NCBI GenBank assembly: GCA_942159475.1
Contig: OW804102.1
Coordinates: 32,432,873 to 32,496,872, forward strand
From: Sthenelais limicola
Taxonomy: Eukaryota; Annelida; Polychaeta; Phyllodocida; Sigalionidae
Length of the DNA stretch: 64,000 bases
Direction of reading: 5' to 3'
Shown: one piece after another, positions 24,701 to 29,470 of the stretch
Layout: the number at the start of each line of letters is the position of its first letter
Numbering within the stretch: the first letter of the stretch is position 1
Made by a program: the position numbers and the translations under genes
Notes under the pieces: generated by a model
The model's database searches: none
What the model saw: the letters and a program-made list of their open reading frames with translations, nothing else
What the model was told of the DNA's origin: nothing

Positions 24701-27700
24701 CAGTCTTGTTGAGAATACCAATGTACTGCACTCCCATCTCATTGTCTCTACAACCTACATCCTCTATTTGCAATAAATGTATAAAAGTTTTACTTAATAT
24801 CTAGCGTTCGTAAGAAAGACAGCAATAGAAACTCTAACCTAAGAAATAAAGGGTCTTTGGGATATTCTCCAGGGTTTTAGATTTGGGTAGGGGTTGTTGT
24901 GGTGTGGGTCGCGGTCGGGGTGTATATTAGAATTCATTCATCTTGCTTTATCTGAAGTAGGAGGACTCTTGGTAGTACATGTATAATACATGCAAGTGTA
25001 ACCAGAAGACTAAAAGCGCTACATTATTAAAAAAGTACACTAGCTCAGACATTGTGATACACAACTTTGGATTCATTATAGTATATCATAAACATTTCAA
25101 CTACAACGTCCGAGGGGTGGAAGAAGTCAGAGGTCTATTTCATTTACTAAACTTAAAAAAAACAAGGGCCTATATTTTGTGGGCATCAACATATATATGT
25201 TAAATTTGTACACGCAGATTACATATGCCAAACAAGAATCAAGAAGTATAAGGTAAATAAAGCTTAAACAAAGCTTATATAGTTCCGGCGGTTCCGGCGG
25301 TTCACCAGTTGTCACCTTGTATCCGGTACAGGGAGCAATAGGTCTCTGCCTTGGTGCCAGATGCTGAGGGTTATTAACACAATGTTCAAAGGCAGGACAG
25401 AATTATCGAGGGGTCTATTTCGTTTAGAAAACTTTAAAAATGAGGGCATACATACATATATTTTGCAGGCATACAAGGTCATATTTGCCTGGAAAATAAG
25501 CCACGCATTGACTAACTTTACATACTCACTGCCTTTAGCAGACCAGGGGCTGTAACAACCTAAGGCAGAGACTAAAGAGATTAAAAACCTCCATTCCGGG
25601 CCTGTTGGTGCACTTGGTTTGTCTATAATCCCTCAGCTTAGCCTCAGGATTAGACACAAAACAGTGCATCAGCAGACCCTCTATGGCGGTCATTATTCCT
25701 TAAATAATATAATACTAACTAAAGAAACAAGTCATAGCCAAAACACTATCTGCACTTACTACACTTGGGAATATCACAATACTCCCACACTACATCTGGC
25801 TCTGTTGTGAAACACCAGGGGCCGCCAGGATCAAAATCAGGTGACCGGCAGTAGTTGCTGCCGTCCGCTAGTGTCGCATCAGGCAAGATGGCGGCTGTCA
25901 CATCATGTGAATGAGGCGTTTGTCTGTCCCACCGCTGACATCTTATGCCTGATTTTGTCCTGCTTATATCTCCATTGTAGTTACCCCCACTTATATTAGA
26001 CTTGCACTTTAGGGAGAATGTTAATGCTGAAAGAGATTTGGATATTTATTGAGATCCAGGGAGGAAGGGAACCAGGTGATCCTACAATAGAAGTAGGCCT
26101 ATTCCACTTTACTTGCCTATATTTCTGTTTTCTTTTATACACTTTTGCAAAAAGTATAGAGAAGGACCACCCTATGACTGACAACTTTTACATAAAACTT
26201 ATGTCTATAAATTTCGTCAGCTGGAATAAAGTGTTTCAATAAATGCATGCCAATGATGAGAATATGGCAATTGCCAAACAATGTACCTGAGATTTAATCA
26301 ATGAACAGACTTCTGCTTCGTTTCCTCTTGGGAAACGCAATGAAATAAATGGTGACCTACCAAGATACATTAACAGTTAACCAATGTAACCGTTAACAGT
26401 AACTATTACTTGTTTTTATTAATAATTGTTTTAAGTTGATAGTAGGCCTACACTAAAACCAGAATCCCAGCAGTTTATATAAGTTTGTGGTTTAGTAATT
26501 GTAGTATGATGTTGATTCGTAAGTTTTGGATTAGGATCAATCCTTCATCAATTTATCAATATGTTAAGGTTTAACAAGTAGAGAGATTCATAATTCTATA
26601 ATCTTTTAAAAAAATATTTTATTAGGCAGTAAAGTAAAAGCATAGAGGCTGTTTGGCCTCATCAGGTACTTTGTTAGGTATGTTCTCTTCCCACATGTTG
26701 TCTTATAGGACAGGTAGGGGTGGCCAGTGGTCTTGTATATGACTAAATGTTATTATAGGTTTTATTGTATCAGGATGACTGATCTACTATTTAATAGCAT
26801 TTCATTTGGGGTTTGGCGAAAGTGAAGGTGCATTTTATATGGTTGTTCACTGGTCCCATTCAAAAAAGTGCAGGTGTCAGTGTGAGCCTATCCTCATTAA
26901 ATGAATATAGTGTTAATTCTTTAGCCCCTCCCTTGGCCTTGATGGGAGCTAGTGTAATGTGAGTTAGTCTGGTCCATGCTTTGGTTAGGGAAAAAAACAT
27001 TTTTGATGTGTTTTTTGTGTGTTTTTTTTGGGGGGGGGGGGGGGGGGGGAAGGGGTAGGCTCATTTGAATTCGGAGTCCTGTGGATCCAGTTTTGTTCAA
27101 TCAAGATCCTCAGGTTTTTCGCCCTTTTTACATTCTGGTTTCCGGTTTATCTTAAATAATTGCCAGAAACGTAGTATTTTTTGTTACTTATAGATGTTAA
27201 CCTAAGTAGACTGCAGCAGCAGGTAGAACGCCACAAACCTATTCTGTGTTACCTGTTCTCGACTGTATCGTGCATATTCGTCTTGAGAAGCTGGATAAAT
27301 AAAATCATTAAAAAAAAAAAAAAAAAAAAAATGAAATCAATTATTTGTATTTCAAAGTTGTGTGTGGCTTTGTGGTCTGATTTAATCCTGTTGTGTTTTA
27401 TGTCGGCCATGTGATCATTCACAGACATTTTTTTTCCATAACCAAAGCCATGGACCAGACAAACACACATTGCACTCTCTCTCATCCAGGCCAAGGGAGG
27501 TGCTTAATAATTAAAACTAACCATGTCTAATGTATTTAATTAAATTTGATGATGCCAAATTTATTTAATCTAAATCTGATTTAATTTACACTATCATTAG
27601 TTATGGACTGGCCGGAAGATCTACCCGTGTTTGCAATTAGAGGATCATATCCCTTTCTGTACCTTTTTTTAGTCTGAATAAAAATTCTTATATATCTTAT

Positions 27701-28844
27701 ACGTAGTATTACTGGATGATTAGATGTATGAAATTAAAATAGTTTATGCCTTGATGTCATTGCCCGAACAAATCCAATATTGCCAAATGTTGTTTAACAA
27801 AGTTTACTGAATAAATACCACAAATATAGGGTCAAAACATTATATGAGCAAAATTGATTAACACACAATGTACGTGGGTGAAATCGCCAGAAAATATACA
27901 ATTTACCTTTACCAATTTTCTCAAATAATCCACAATTAAGACAAAAATAAGGAACAAAACTCAGTTCAACATAACCAAACAGATTGTTGGAATCAAGTCA
28001 ATACCGAATATACTCAGATATACCTAGTATTGACCATTTTTCAGTGTACTTAAGAGAATTTACTGAATGTGTAGAGCTGCCAACTGTACATTTTCTGAAA
28101 ATATTGATTTGAAGGGCAGTCTGGAAAGCCTGCATAGTATAGCAGAAGACTAAATGACCTATTTCCTGTATATTCTGATGGAAATAAAAAAATTATATAA
28201 TATATAACTAATAACACTCTACACACTTTTGAATAATAGCAATATATATATATATAAATTATTTAGTGTGGCAAGTAGCAATTTCTTTTTTATTTCATAC
28301 ACTTTTGAGATGAAAATGTTATAAGATATGTAAAAGAGATTGAATAAATCTTGATAAAAATCAGATTCAGAAGATGGTTATTTTCATTTTGTATAGAAAA
28401 TCGAAGCAAAATTCGCGAATGTGTTGGCTAACTTCCCACGATCTCAAATTTTTATGAAATCGGGCCCCAATTCGTGCATGTGTGGGCCAGAAAAATAGTC
28501 ACGATTTTCAATTATTTTGCTTCAAAATCCGCACGAATTCTTCCACGAAATGTGAATACAATTCATGAATGTGTGCGTGGGGTATTAATTGGAAATGTAT
28601 TGTTTACAATGATATTTTATTGAACTGTGACTGCATTGTATCATTTTGTCAAAATCTGATGCAATAAAGATATATAACAATAATTAAAATAATGTTTTAT
28701 ATATATAAGATGGCAATCTTTTGCACTAGGACTTAATAAAGCTGCACCGAACTAACCAACACCTAAATGAATTCAAATTCAAATGTTAAGAAACCTACCT
28801 GAATATCCAACAATAATTGAAAATATGTAACGGATAGTCTGCAT
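1..28844 (-). CDS. Gene A: kringle/ApeC/F-type lectin/discoidin/CUB mosaic protein, 5' part (27 exons)
   Basis: Large multi-exon gene, 3' end beyond the left edge. Exons in transcript order (high to low): 28844-28799, 26026-25760, 24763-24655, 23732-23572, 18804-18619, 18281-18144, 17795-17598, 17012-16837, 16540-16384, 15426-15178, 14322-14128, 13924-13750, 12810-12734, 11899-11736, 10507-10361, 10078-9931, 9403-9209, 8378-8273, 6555-6452, 5623-5390, 4905-4791, 4641-4544, 4089-3808, 3165-2993, 2159-1904, 765-501, 109-1. Every junction has AG/GT and matching phase, and the sum is 4530 bases (1510 codons) with no internal stop. Most domain borders are phase 1-1, as expected for exon-shuffled extracellular proteins. 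A signal peptide and many paired cysteines indicate secretion or a cell-surface ectodomain; no membrane segment lies in the visible part. Domain order is given in separate entries. Function is unknown; carbohydrate or pathogen recognition or adhesion is inferred from the modules. Confidence 0.85.
1904..3165 (-). CDS. Gene A exons 24-25: CUB domain 1
   Basis: Exons 2993-3165 and 1904-2159, about residues 1243-1385, joined in phase 0. CUB features include ICSREISSEEMISTPNFPFY (the TP-NFP-Y turn), DCVWRIVAP, FVTLNITSIAL and, in the second exon, ISDTITLLV and VMTVHFKS. The order is that of a CUB beta-sandwich with an insert between strands. The acidic calcium-site residues are not clearly conserved, so this is probably a non-calcium CUB. 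Confidence 0.75.
3244..3335. repeat. AATTC-headed dispersed repeat
   Basis: TTCAATTCAATTCAATTCTG followed by TTTATTTGCAGATTT and TTATTCGGTGTCTGGTCA. A relative at about 60104-60180 shares CTTTATTTGCAGATCTGATT and GTTATTCGATGTCTGGTCAC, with a third fragment at 45345-45410. These look like 3' ends of a retroelement family. Confidence 0.55.
3808..4089 (-). CDS. Gene A exon 23: SUEL-type (galactose/rhamnose-binding) lectin-like domain
   Basis: Single phase 1-1 exon, about residues 1149-1242. The layout LRLSCMENEQLHLEPVY, HYCQGQSDCLIPA and LQVAVFC resembles the SUEL fold, where a first cysteine strand is followed by a C-x-G-x4-C-x-I/V core and a final V-x-Y-x-C strand. The usual middle region is replaced by a Thr/Ser-rich low-complexity stretch (KATTTTTSSSTSTTSSG) coded by ACC/TCC repeats, so sugar binding is doubtful. 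Family assignment is moderate; a CUB-like or orphan module is the alternative. Confidence 0.5.
4544..4905 (-). CDS. Gene A exons 21-22: C-terminal half of a split F-type lectin
   Basis: Exons 4791-4905 and 4544-4641, about residues 1078-1148. The sequence FLIGMASRPPPEGQ, ETGCQFV, HTLTFKC, ARGEYVIAQAEG and VLTLCDSVAYG follows the second half of exon 20 (FIGDLMPVEGRP, GRYLIVML, LTLCEVQVFG) without any first half before it. The phases 1-2 and 2-1 match exons 12-13. It is best read as the partner of exon 17, with a whole lectin lying between them. Confidence 0.7.
5390..8378 (-). CDS. Gene A exons 18-20: complete F-type lectin with intact fucose motif
   Basis: Exons 8273-8378, 6452-6555 and 5390-5623, about residues 930-1077. 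It starts NRAGRKPAVQSTTDWGG, continues ANDGN, HGSCSHT, PWWFVDFG, VFITNRIDCCEAR, a GDL-x-P block, HTCDQPLIGRYLIV and LTLCEVQVFG. From the histidine of SCSHT there are exactly 26 residues to the arginine of NRID, and R-I-D-C-C-E-A-R fits R-x-D-x4-R/K, so the published F-type lectin fucose motif HX26RXDX4R is complete. Fucose binding is therefore likely. Intron positions differ from those of the other lectin copies in the gene. A TTAA-flanked element sits 29 bases below the exon 18 donor. Confidence 0.9.
6783..7000. repeat. Inverted GC-rich minisatellite, core ACGTTAGGGCCCACC
   Basis: A run of about nine loose copies of (A)CGTTAGGGCCC or its complement. The left part is in one orientation and the right part inverted, meeting near 6870 (TTCAGACGTTAGGGC / GGGCCCTAACGTCTGAA). 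Local GC is far above the surrounding DNA. It lies in the gene A intron between exons 18 and 19. Confidence 0.75.
7139..8243. mobile_element. Non-autonomous TTAA-flanked element (piggyBac-like)
   Basis: 1,105 bases bounded by a perfect 16-bp terminal inverted repeat (AGGCAAACGCTACTAT and its complement) and flanked on both sides by TTAA (7135-7138 and 8244-8247), the target-site duplication typical of piggyBac elements. No transposase ORF. The interior holds two imperfect direct duplications: one around 7185 and 7580 (GGGTCACCGTGCT in both) and one around 7740 and 7965 (AAACATGTCTATTTCA in both). It lies in the intron between exons 18 and 19 of gene A, 29 bases from the exon 18 donor. Confidence 0.8.
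8545..8738. mobile_element. Foldback/MITE element
   Basis: Ends GGGGTCTCCACCGAG and (inverted) GGGGTCTTCACTGGC, with inner arms GGTAAGCTCTGCGGTAAGCC and its partner around 8700. A relative occupies about 29265-29470 between genes A and B. It lies in the gene A intron between exons 17 and 18. Confidence 0.65.
9209..9403 (-). CDS. Gene A exon 17: N-terminal half of a split F-type lectin
   Basis: 195-base phase 1-1 exon, about residues 865-929, encoding the first half of an F-type lectin fold: LLRNTEATDQSS, DLAVDND, TCSETM, GTWWMAELTKEYSLHSLVLY. It equals exon 11 in length, phase and motif layout. The matching second half does not follow; a complete lectin (exons 18-20) comes next. The donor is weak (TTCT|GTAATC) but is the one that keeps phase and length. 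The fucose-site histidine and R-x-D are absent. Confidence 0.72.
9931..11899 (-). CDS. Gene A exons 14-16: discoidin (F5/8 type C) domain
   Basis: Exons 11736-11899, 10361-10507 and 9931-10078, about residues 712-864, join in phase 0. They give a domain of about 150 residues with the usual marks: SNKFSTSGRDF, ESWCGEP, IWFLVDLLFPRRLQGFAIQG, a TKLRFQYG strand, and the closing ISARLLLFEVLQFSGRPC then VRLDVLGC. The cysteine pair near start and end is the family disulfide. Discoidin folds bind glycans, phospholipids or proteins through variable loops; the partner here is unknown. The family call is secure. Confidence 0.88.
11089..11153 (+). other. Candidate first coding exon on the opposite strand, nested in gene A
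   Basis: On the plus strand a CpG-containing stretch with CTTCCGG and TTCCGCC (ETS-like sites, common in housekeeping promoters) precedes ATGGCGGAGGC. A 65-base open exon follows, encoding MAEAMAFSQGERVLLNCPKY plus a further Pro-Arg, and ends at a CACG|GTAAGC donor. It lies in the intron between exons 14 and 15 of gene A. I do not recognise the protein and see no further plus-strand exons nearby. It could be the first exon of a nested gene, a decayed duplicate, or chance. Confidence 0.35.
12131..12315 (+). repeat. SINE-like dispersed repeat (GTGAGTGAGTGAG family)
   Basis: Begins GTGAGTGAGTGAGATTGGTT, then GCTTTATGCCCTTATCAACA, GGGCGGGAGAGCTGAG and a purine-rich tail ending near CATACCCAGGACC. 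Copies: 15803-15950, 17128-17306 (plus), and 31195-31363, 59889-59998, 59996-60088 (minus). The start resembles SINE-like repeats of molluscs; that comparison is from memory. Confidence 0.75.
12734..14322 (-). CDS. Gene A exons 11-13: degenerate F-type lectin domain
   Basis: Exons 14128-14322, 13750-13924 and 12734-12810, about residues 563-711. The F-type lectin layout is visible: an ANDG loop, STCSKQ, AWWQMDLQGWYNI, a second block with DVHVG and TLCARN, PCTQPVLGQYITLYNL, and a closing GICEVNAYV matching the family's LCEVEV strand. The fucose-site histidine is replaced after the cysteine, and no R-x-D follows the WW segment, so classical fucose binding is probably lost. The exon phases 1-1, 1-2, 2-1 are shared with the split lectin made of exons 17, 21 and 22. 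A 475-bp MITE lies in the intron between exons 12 and 13. Confidence 0.8.
13244..13718. mobile_element. MITE with ~32-bp TIRs and TTA target duplication (PIF/Harbinger-like)
   Basis: Ends AGCCTGGGTTCCACTGCC and (inverted) AGGCTGGGTTCCTATGCC continue with CGCTACTTCTCCC on both sides. TTA lies on each flank (13241-13243, 13719-13721). The host sequence is itself a dispersed repeat. A related copy at 25541-25610 (minus) and another at about 208-250 lack the insert, supporting a real insertion. A fragment of the same family is at 41071-41160. Confidence 0.8.
14551..15185. repeat. 32-bp minisatellite built from an exon end plus its splice donor
   Basis: About 19 tandem units of 32 bases, several of them 39 because of an extra ATGTCAC, lie in intron 10 of gene A, directly against exon 10. 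On the minus strand a unit reads as the last 25 bases of the kringle exon (TGTGACATCCCC, then AAGTCTGACTACA) followed by GTAAGTA, the first seven intron bases. Sixteen units keep GTAAGT and three have GTCAGT. Units differ by few substitutions, so the expansion looks recent. This is not a CRISPR: units abut without spacers and the host is eukaryotic. Confidence 0.95.
15178..15426 (-). CDS. Gene A exon 10: kringle domain 3
   Basis: A single 249-base phase 1-1 exon, about residues 480-562, with a complete kringle: SCYDP, GFFYRG, GACSNW, VYCRNS, QPWCYVH and RCDIPKC (six cysteines). The lysine-binding D-x-D is absent (NSAPIEFLDQPWC). Its 3' end is unusual: the last 25 exon bases plus the first 7 intron bases are the founding unit of a 19-copy tandem repeat that fills the start of the intron. 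The donor used is inferred to be the first one, at TAC A|GTAAGT, because it alone keeps frame with exon 11. Confidence 0.9.
15803..15950 (+). repeat. SINE-like repeat copy
   Basis: GTGTGAGTGAGATTGGTTGC, then AGGGCGGGAGAGCTGACAGG and a GAGA-rich tail. In the gene A intron between exons 9 and 10. Confidence 0.7.
16217..16306. repeat. 90-bp hairpin repeat, copy 1
   Basis: Arms TATTACCGCTGTGGGGATATC with TCTCGAGA and their complement TCTCGAGATATCTCCACTA plus CGGTAATA, loop around GGCGCTAGGCCGAGGGGATC. The following 70 bases (GTGTTGTGTTGGTGCGTTGT) are also shared with the second copy near 59608. Confidence 0.75.
16384..18281 (-). CDS. Gene A exons 6-9: ApeC (apextrin C-terminal) domain
   Basis: Four exons (18144-18281, 17598-17795, 16837-17012, 16384-16540), about residues 257-479. 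Signature pieces appear in the family order: WPQGSYALP near the start, a tryptophan-glycine RGY segment, LGVCL, WPMGKYCIYRYKDTCPAGFEE, then LCLYFCCRND, LPTNNPF and a final C-x-E-V block. ApeC domains occur in apextrin and related proteins of sea urchin, amphioxus and molluscs, some of which bind bacterial peptidoglycan; that activity is not shown here. Domain length (about 200 residues) is normal. The exon 7 acceptor lies against a MITE end (see findings). Exon 9 begins in phase 0, unlike most junctions. Confidence 0.85.
17128..17306 (+). repeat. SINE-like repeat copy
   Basis: GTGAGTGAGTGAGAGTGGTT followed by the family body and tail (CAGAAAGGCACTTTA). In the gene A intron between exons 7 and 8. 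Confidence 0.7.
17798..17905 (+). mobile_element. Truncated MITE (family 1) abutting gene A exon 7
   Basis: Starts GGGTCAGATTGTCAGAAAA and continues with the CTTCACCATTCCTCTCGAA core shared with the copies at 30651, 34531, 54746 and 55756. Only the left part is present. On the minus strand its terminal inverted repeat forms the last intron bases before the exon 7 acceptor (CTGACCCAG). Confidence 0.75.
17922..17993 (-). tRNA. tRNA-like sequence, anticodon GTC (Asp type), probably a pseudogene or SINE head
   Basis: On the minus strand a 72-base cloverleaf can be drawn. The acceptor arm is GCCTCGA/TCAAGGC with one mismatch; the D arm GCTC-AGTGGTA-GAGC is perfect with a consensus A box (TAGCTCAGTGGTAGAGC); the anticodon arm TTGGA/TCCAA is perfect with loop ACGTCAA. 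The T arm is poor (CGGTG/CCCTG, loop TTTGGTT instead of TTCGANN), and position 33 is C, not T. It is flanked by inverted CAGCAGGT-type sequences (AACCTGCTGA and TCAGCAGGT). The weak B box and T33 change argue for a pseudogene or tRNA-derived repeat. Confidence 0.5.
18619..18804 (-). CDS. Gene A exon 5: cysteine-rich module before ApeC
   Basis: Phase 1-1 exon of 186 bases, about residues 195-256. It carries eight cysteines in a compact block: FCRKNGGQC, VEKQCC, PSLC, KVCC and INC. The GG-x-C, CC and LC...CC spacing resembles small defensin-like disulfide modules found beside invertebrate recognition domains, but I do not recognise a named family with certainty. It is followed directly by the ApeC start WPQGSYALP. 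The intron on its upstream side carries the whole Ngaro element, whose end is about 125 bases from this exon's acceptor. Confidence 0.75.
18929..19029 (-). repeat. Ngaro B2 repeat (3' terminal)
   Basis: 101 bp, identical to B1 at 19242-19342. It marks the 3' end of the element, about 125 bases from the acceptor of gene A exon 5. Confidence 0.9.
19052..19242 (-). repeat. Ngaro A2 repeat
   Basis: Second copy of the 191-bp A repeat, abutting B1 and sharing one G at 19242. In the Ngaro replication model the internal B1-A2 junction templates completion of the ends, and the circle junction is used by the recombinase. Confidence 0.9.
19242..19342 (-). repeat. Ngaro B1 repeat (internal)
   Basis: 101 bp, starting 8 bases after the stop codon of the recombinase ORF. 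Same sequence as B2; together with A2 it forms the internal complementary region. Confidence 0.9.
19351..20334 (-). CDS. Ngaro tyrosine recombinase
   Basis: 327 residues from ATG at 20334, overlapping the end of the RT-RNase H ORF in a different frame. The N-terminal core-binding region (STKKQRERQWNMFNSFL) is followed by the catalytic domain with box I arginine in FRSLLRVSH, box II HSFRRGG (H-x-x-R), GHWRS and the nucleophile tyrosine in VVESYV. The R-H-R-Y set is complete. The enzyme would integrate a circular DNA copy without making a target duplication. A second ATG at about 20271 (MRRVDLLKNL) is an alternative start. Confidence 0.92.
   Translation of the reverse strand: MRRVCVVLTLLTLYAAGLGIWMRRVDLLKNLSLAPSTKKQRERQWNMFNSFLRNNASTLLPINVTKLTAFAAYLSSFMKYNSICTYLSGVISYAKSQDLDCPTLSHPCIKSVLGGIKKLPGSSAAPALPMTLGILSKMYPHLDTSVNLNLLCWTAYLFMFRSLLRVSHVVCSPHTIRRSDVSFSNEILTVRIGSSKTSNEPYFIYLKPIVVKSLCPVHWIGKLLNQPLPSSSPLFSCADIPVFSYEKISNNLSNLLLKSGVGPGYSTHSFRRGGASFLSSLGISLHEIKLKGHWRSSVVESYVIPSPKDHIKCENYVVKAMEKFSLL
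20189..22345 (-). CDS. Ngaro reverse transcriptase - RNase H
   Basis: Open for 718 codons. The 5' end has no ATG start; the frame is continuous with gag across one TAG (22370-22372), so expression by readthrough or reinitiation is likely. Reverse transcriptase blocks: SLGAVPKSDGGIRPITDCS, MAVVDIKSAYRAVPINPDHR and the active site NFLDDFF (F-x-D-D). RNase H follows with SDSSSRGFAAF, NINIQELYPIV, VCFIDNTQV and NNVVADALSR, covering the D-E-D-D catalytic residues. No frameshift or internal stop is seen. The 3' end overlaps the recombinase ORF by about 146 bases in another frame. Confidence 0.92.
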   Translation of the reverse strand: MSKVGQCVKNVFTVPVIDCVSIVDVNYDPVTQILNEPDVDFCGHGDPEVAASGGTVMAANVDVPRSNKTLTNDFFPLSLSSGLRTGLNQDKGIYDDIRDIIADFGDNGTDVDNDIVLFQSPASPKGRVVKVFASCARGECNCKHTLGGICTQLKPCRFAYLLFGLEIAAVNNYLDVYHGIVDGFDVVDQEVEPYVCENYKSILEPAVKSKMDDIVLKELNEGFISRSDTLPTCIHSLGAVPKSDGGIRPITDCSRPIGSSVNDHCSSLVREFSYNSIDDAVNLVNPDSFMAVVDIKSAYRAVPINPDHRRFCGFRWEIDGKEHMYVDNRLCFGLRTGPCIFNHISDFFAICIREYFHCDIVNFLDDFFVCNDAYDVCRNNQSAVLACLRFMGFHVAWKKVSAPSKNCVYLGFNLDSSKMIISLPPGKVEKLANLIDEVKRLKCISKKQLERFCGYISHCSAVFKGGRTFCRRFFDLYKILLAKKINKINLSEDAMMDLKWWDSFSRVFNGVGVLKHQEYHLPMVSDSSSRGFAAFLGKDWFAGTWKDYVIPAKMLLDGHICPTPTEEELASNINIQELYPIVAGVRRWANDLKDKALVCFIDNTQVIAMLKNGTSSSKQCMQWLYELYWMCFIFNIALIPKYINTHNNVVADALSRLPYLGLDDLVPDVLNAASLCCINSSDFICCRLGYMDEKSGPIEEPLSCTVNQKTKGETVEHV
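22370..23191 (-). CDS. Ngaro gag-like protein
   Basis: 273 residues from ATG at 23191. It begins with a CxxC motif (ACVKCNT), has an acidic and Ser-rich middle, an Arg/Ser-rich stretch (RGRSRSRSRPRPF), and a C-terminal zinc-binding part: CYKFNNPGGCG followed by HKCSACGSSDHGAKSC, a C-x2-C-x4-H-x4-C knuckle. This is the usual Gag layout of DIRS/Ngaro elements and would bind element RNA. It ends in a single TAG that lies in the same frame as the downstream reverse transcriptase ORF. Confidence 0.88.
   Translation of the reverse strand: MNPKGSKACVKCNTIHKPPVGDECKKTESTAETEDVNSRIEGLEAMVRGLASTMEKGFANLQPPVVPVASTSQESNDTVTFNPRSSSVESSIYAVGGSARATRGRSRSRSRPRPFDQRKELDKGESIESIEKLLLLSLKLIAKLVDDERPLDEISGVVNHCVTVCEKSGSQVYALKASVAYDQAVRSRANKAGLAAFADVRQEEILRCYSYENSRKATASKSTSAKPKKDKICYKFNNPGGCGKSASSCEFPHKCSACGSSDHGAKSCTVKSK
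23226..23416 (-). repeat. Ngaro A1 repeat (5' terminal, promoter-bearing)
   Basis: 191 bp, identical to 19052-19242. On the element strand it holds a TATA-like CATATATTTGG near the outer end, an E-box CACGTG-like stretch, a GC-rich CACGCCCCC, an inverted CCAAT region (GTCCAATCAG) and a TGACGT half-CRE. These are plausible promoter elements for the retrotransposon RNA. Motif function is inference; the repeat itself is direct observation. Confidence 0.9.
23572..24763 (-). CDS. Gene A exons 3-4: kringle domain 2
   Basis: Exon 3 (24655-24763) and exon 4 (23572-23732) together encode a second kringle, about residues 105-194. The first half shows GCRDN, Y-x-G and SGIPCEHW; the second shows NLCRNP, RPWCHLL and WEYCDVPLC. 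Six cysteines are present. The lysine-site D-x-D is replaced (NPFGQQSRPWC), so classical lysine binding is unlikely. Unlike kringles 1 and 3, this one is split by a phase-2 intron of about 0.9 kb, which suggests a different origin or a later intron gain. Splice sites are AG|GTGACT after exon 3 and G|GTAAGA after exon 4. Confidence 0.9.
25760..26026 (-). CDS. Gene A exon 2: kringle domain 1
   Basis: Single exon, about residues 16-104, holding a complete kringle. All six cysteines sit in the usual frame: KCKSN, IRCQRW, NYCRSP, PWCFTT and YCDIPKC. The stretch SPDFDPGGPWC contains the D-x-D pair that in plasminogen-type kringles binds the lysine amino group, so this copy may bind lysine-like or other cationic ligands. 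The exon is phase 1 at both ends (acceptor TTTCAG, donor A|GTAAGT). Of the three kringles in this gene it is the only one keeping D-x-D. Kringle identity is clear; the ligand is inference. Confidence 0.9.
27028..27052. repeat. Homopolymer tracts in gene A intron 1
   Basis: A run of about 20 G near 27030-27050; an A run of about 22 follows at 27309-27331. Other homopolymer tracts: G near 58447-58458 and C near 63249-63271. No other function seen. Confidence 0.8.
28799..28844 (-). CDS. Gene A exon 1: start codon and signal peptide
   Basis: A 46-base exon begins with ATG and encodes MQTIRYIFSIIVGYS, then one base of a split codon before an AG|GTAGG donor. Joined to exon 2 (acceptor TTTCAG at 26027-26032) it continues ALTFSLKC, giving a typical short hydrophobic secretion signal just before the first kringle cysteine. 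This ATG was chosen because it is the only start that gives a signal peptide, fits the phase of exon 2 and lies just below the TATA box. The intron to exon 2 is about 2.8 kb, with no other coding signal seen in it. Confidence 0.75.
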
Positions 28845-28892
28845 ATTGGCTGTGTGAAGCAAGGAATGCTGACGGGCGCAGGCACAGAACAA

Positions 28893-28902
28893 CTTTATAT
28901 AG
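28893..28902 (-). promoter_or_regulatory. TATA box of gene A
   Basis: The minus strand reads CTATATAAAG here, 49 bases upstream of the gene A start codon. A start site about 25-30 bases downstream would fall near 28865-28872 and leave a 5' UTR of roughly 20-30 bases. It is the only strong TATA motif close to the signal-peptide exon. Promoter use is inferred from position. Confidence 0.6.
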
Positions 28903-29264
28903 GAGGCGGTGATAAATGAACATAAAGAAGAGAGAATGACAGAGAGTCAAAGTCAACGCCATGAATTGCGTATGGATTTGGTCTCGCATTCCCTTTTACT
29001 TTTTACTTAAAGAAATATGTAAATGAGCCTCAACTCAACCAAGGGAATATGTATAATGCTCTAACAGCAATGACGACAACAACAATGGTCAGGATTATGA
29101 TAATGATACTATTTATTAATTTGGACACAAGAATATAATAGCAAATGTGATTTATATAGACCAACATTATATTTCTTTAGTAACTTAATTAGTGTAACCA
29201 AGCAGAACCTATTCAAATTGAAATAATATTTTTTGACTGGCGGGGCTTTGGCACAGTGGGGTTT

Positions 29265-29470
29265 TGACTGGCGGGCTTGTTACTAACGGGCTTATGGCAT
29301 GTGCAATATTGTCAGTGTTGTGATGGTGAGAAGTGGCGAGGTCCTGCCTTCATGCCCAGTGAACCATGTAGGCAGGACCTCGTCATTCCACCTACAGAAC
29401 CAGCACAACACCATCGCAAGGCTTACTGCAGAGTTTACCGCAGCCAGTGGAGACCACCTTTAATGCTACA
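29265..29470. repeat. Foldback element related to 8545-8738
   Basis: Shares ACCATCGCAAGGCTTACTG and CAGTGGAGACCAC with the element at 8545. An internal inverted pair GTGGCGAGGTCCTGCC / GGCAGGACCTCGTC is clear. Short ORFs across it are not considered real. Confidence 0.6.
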
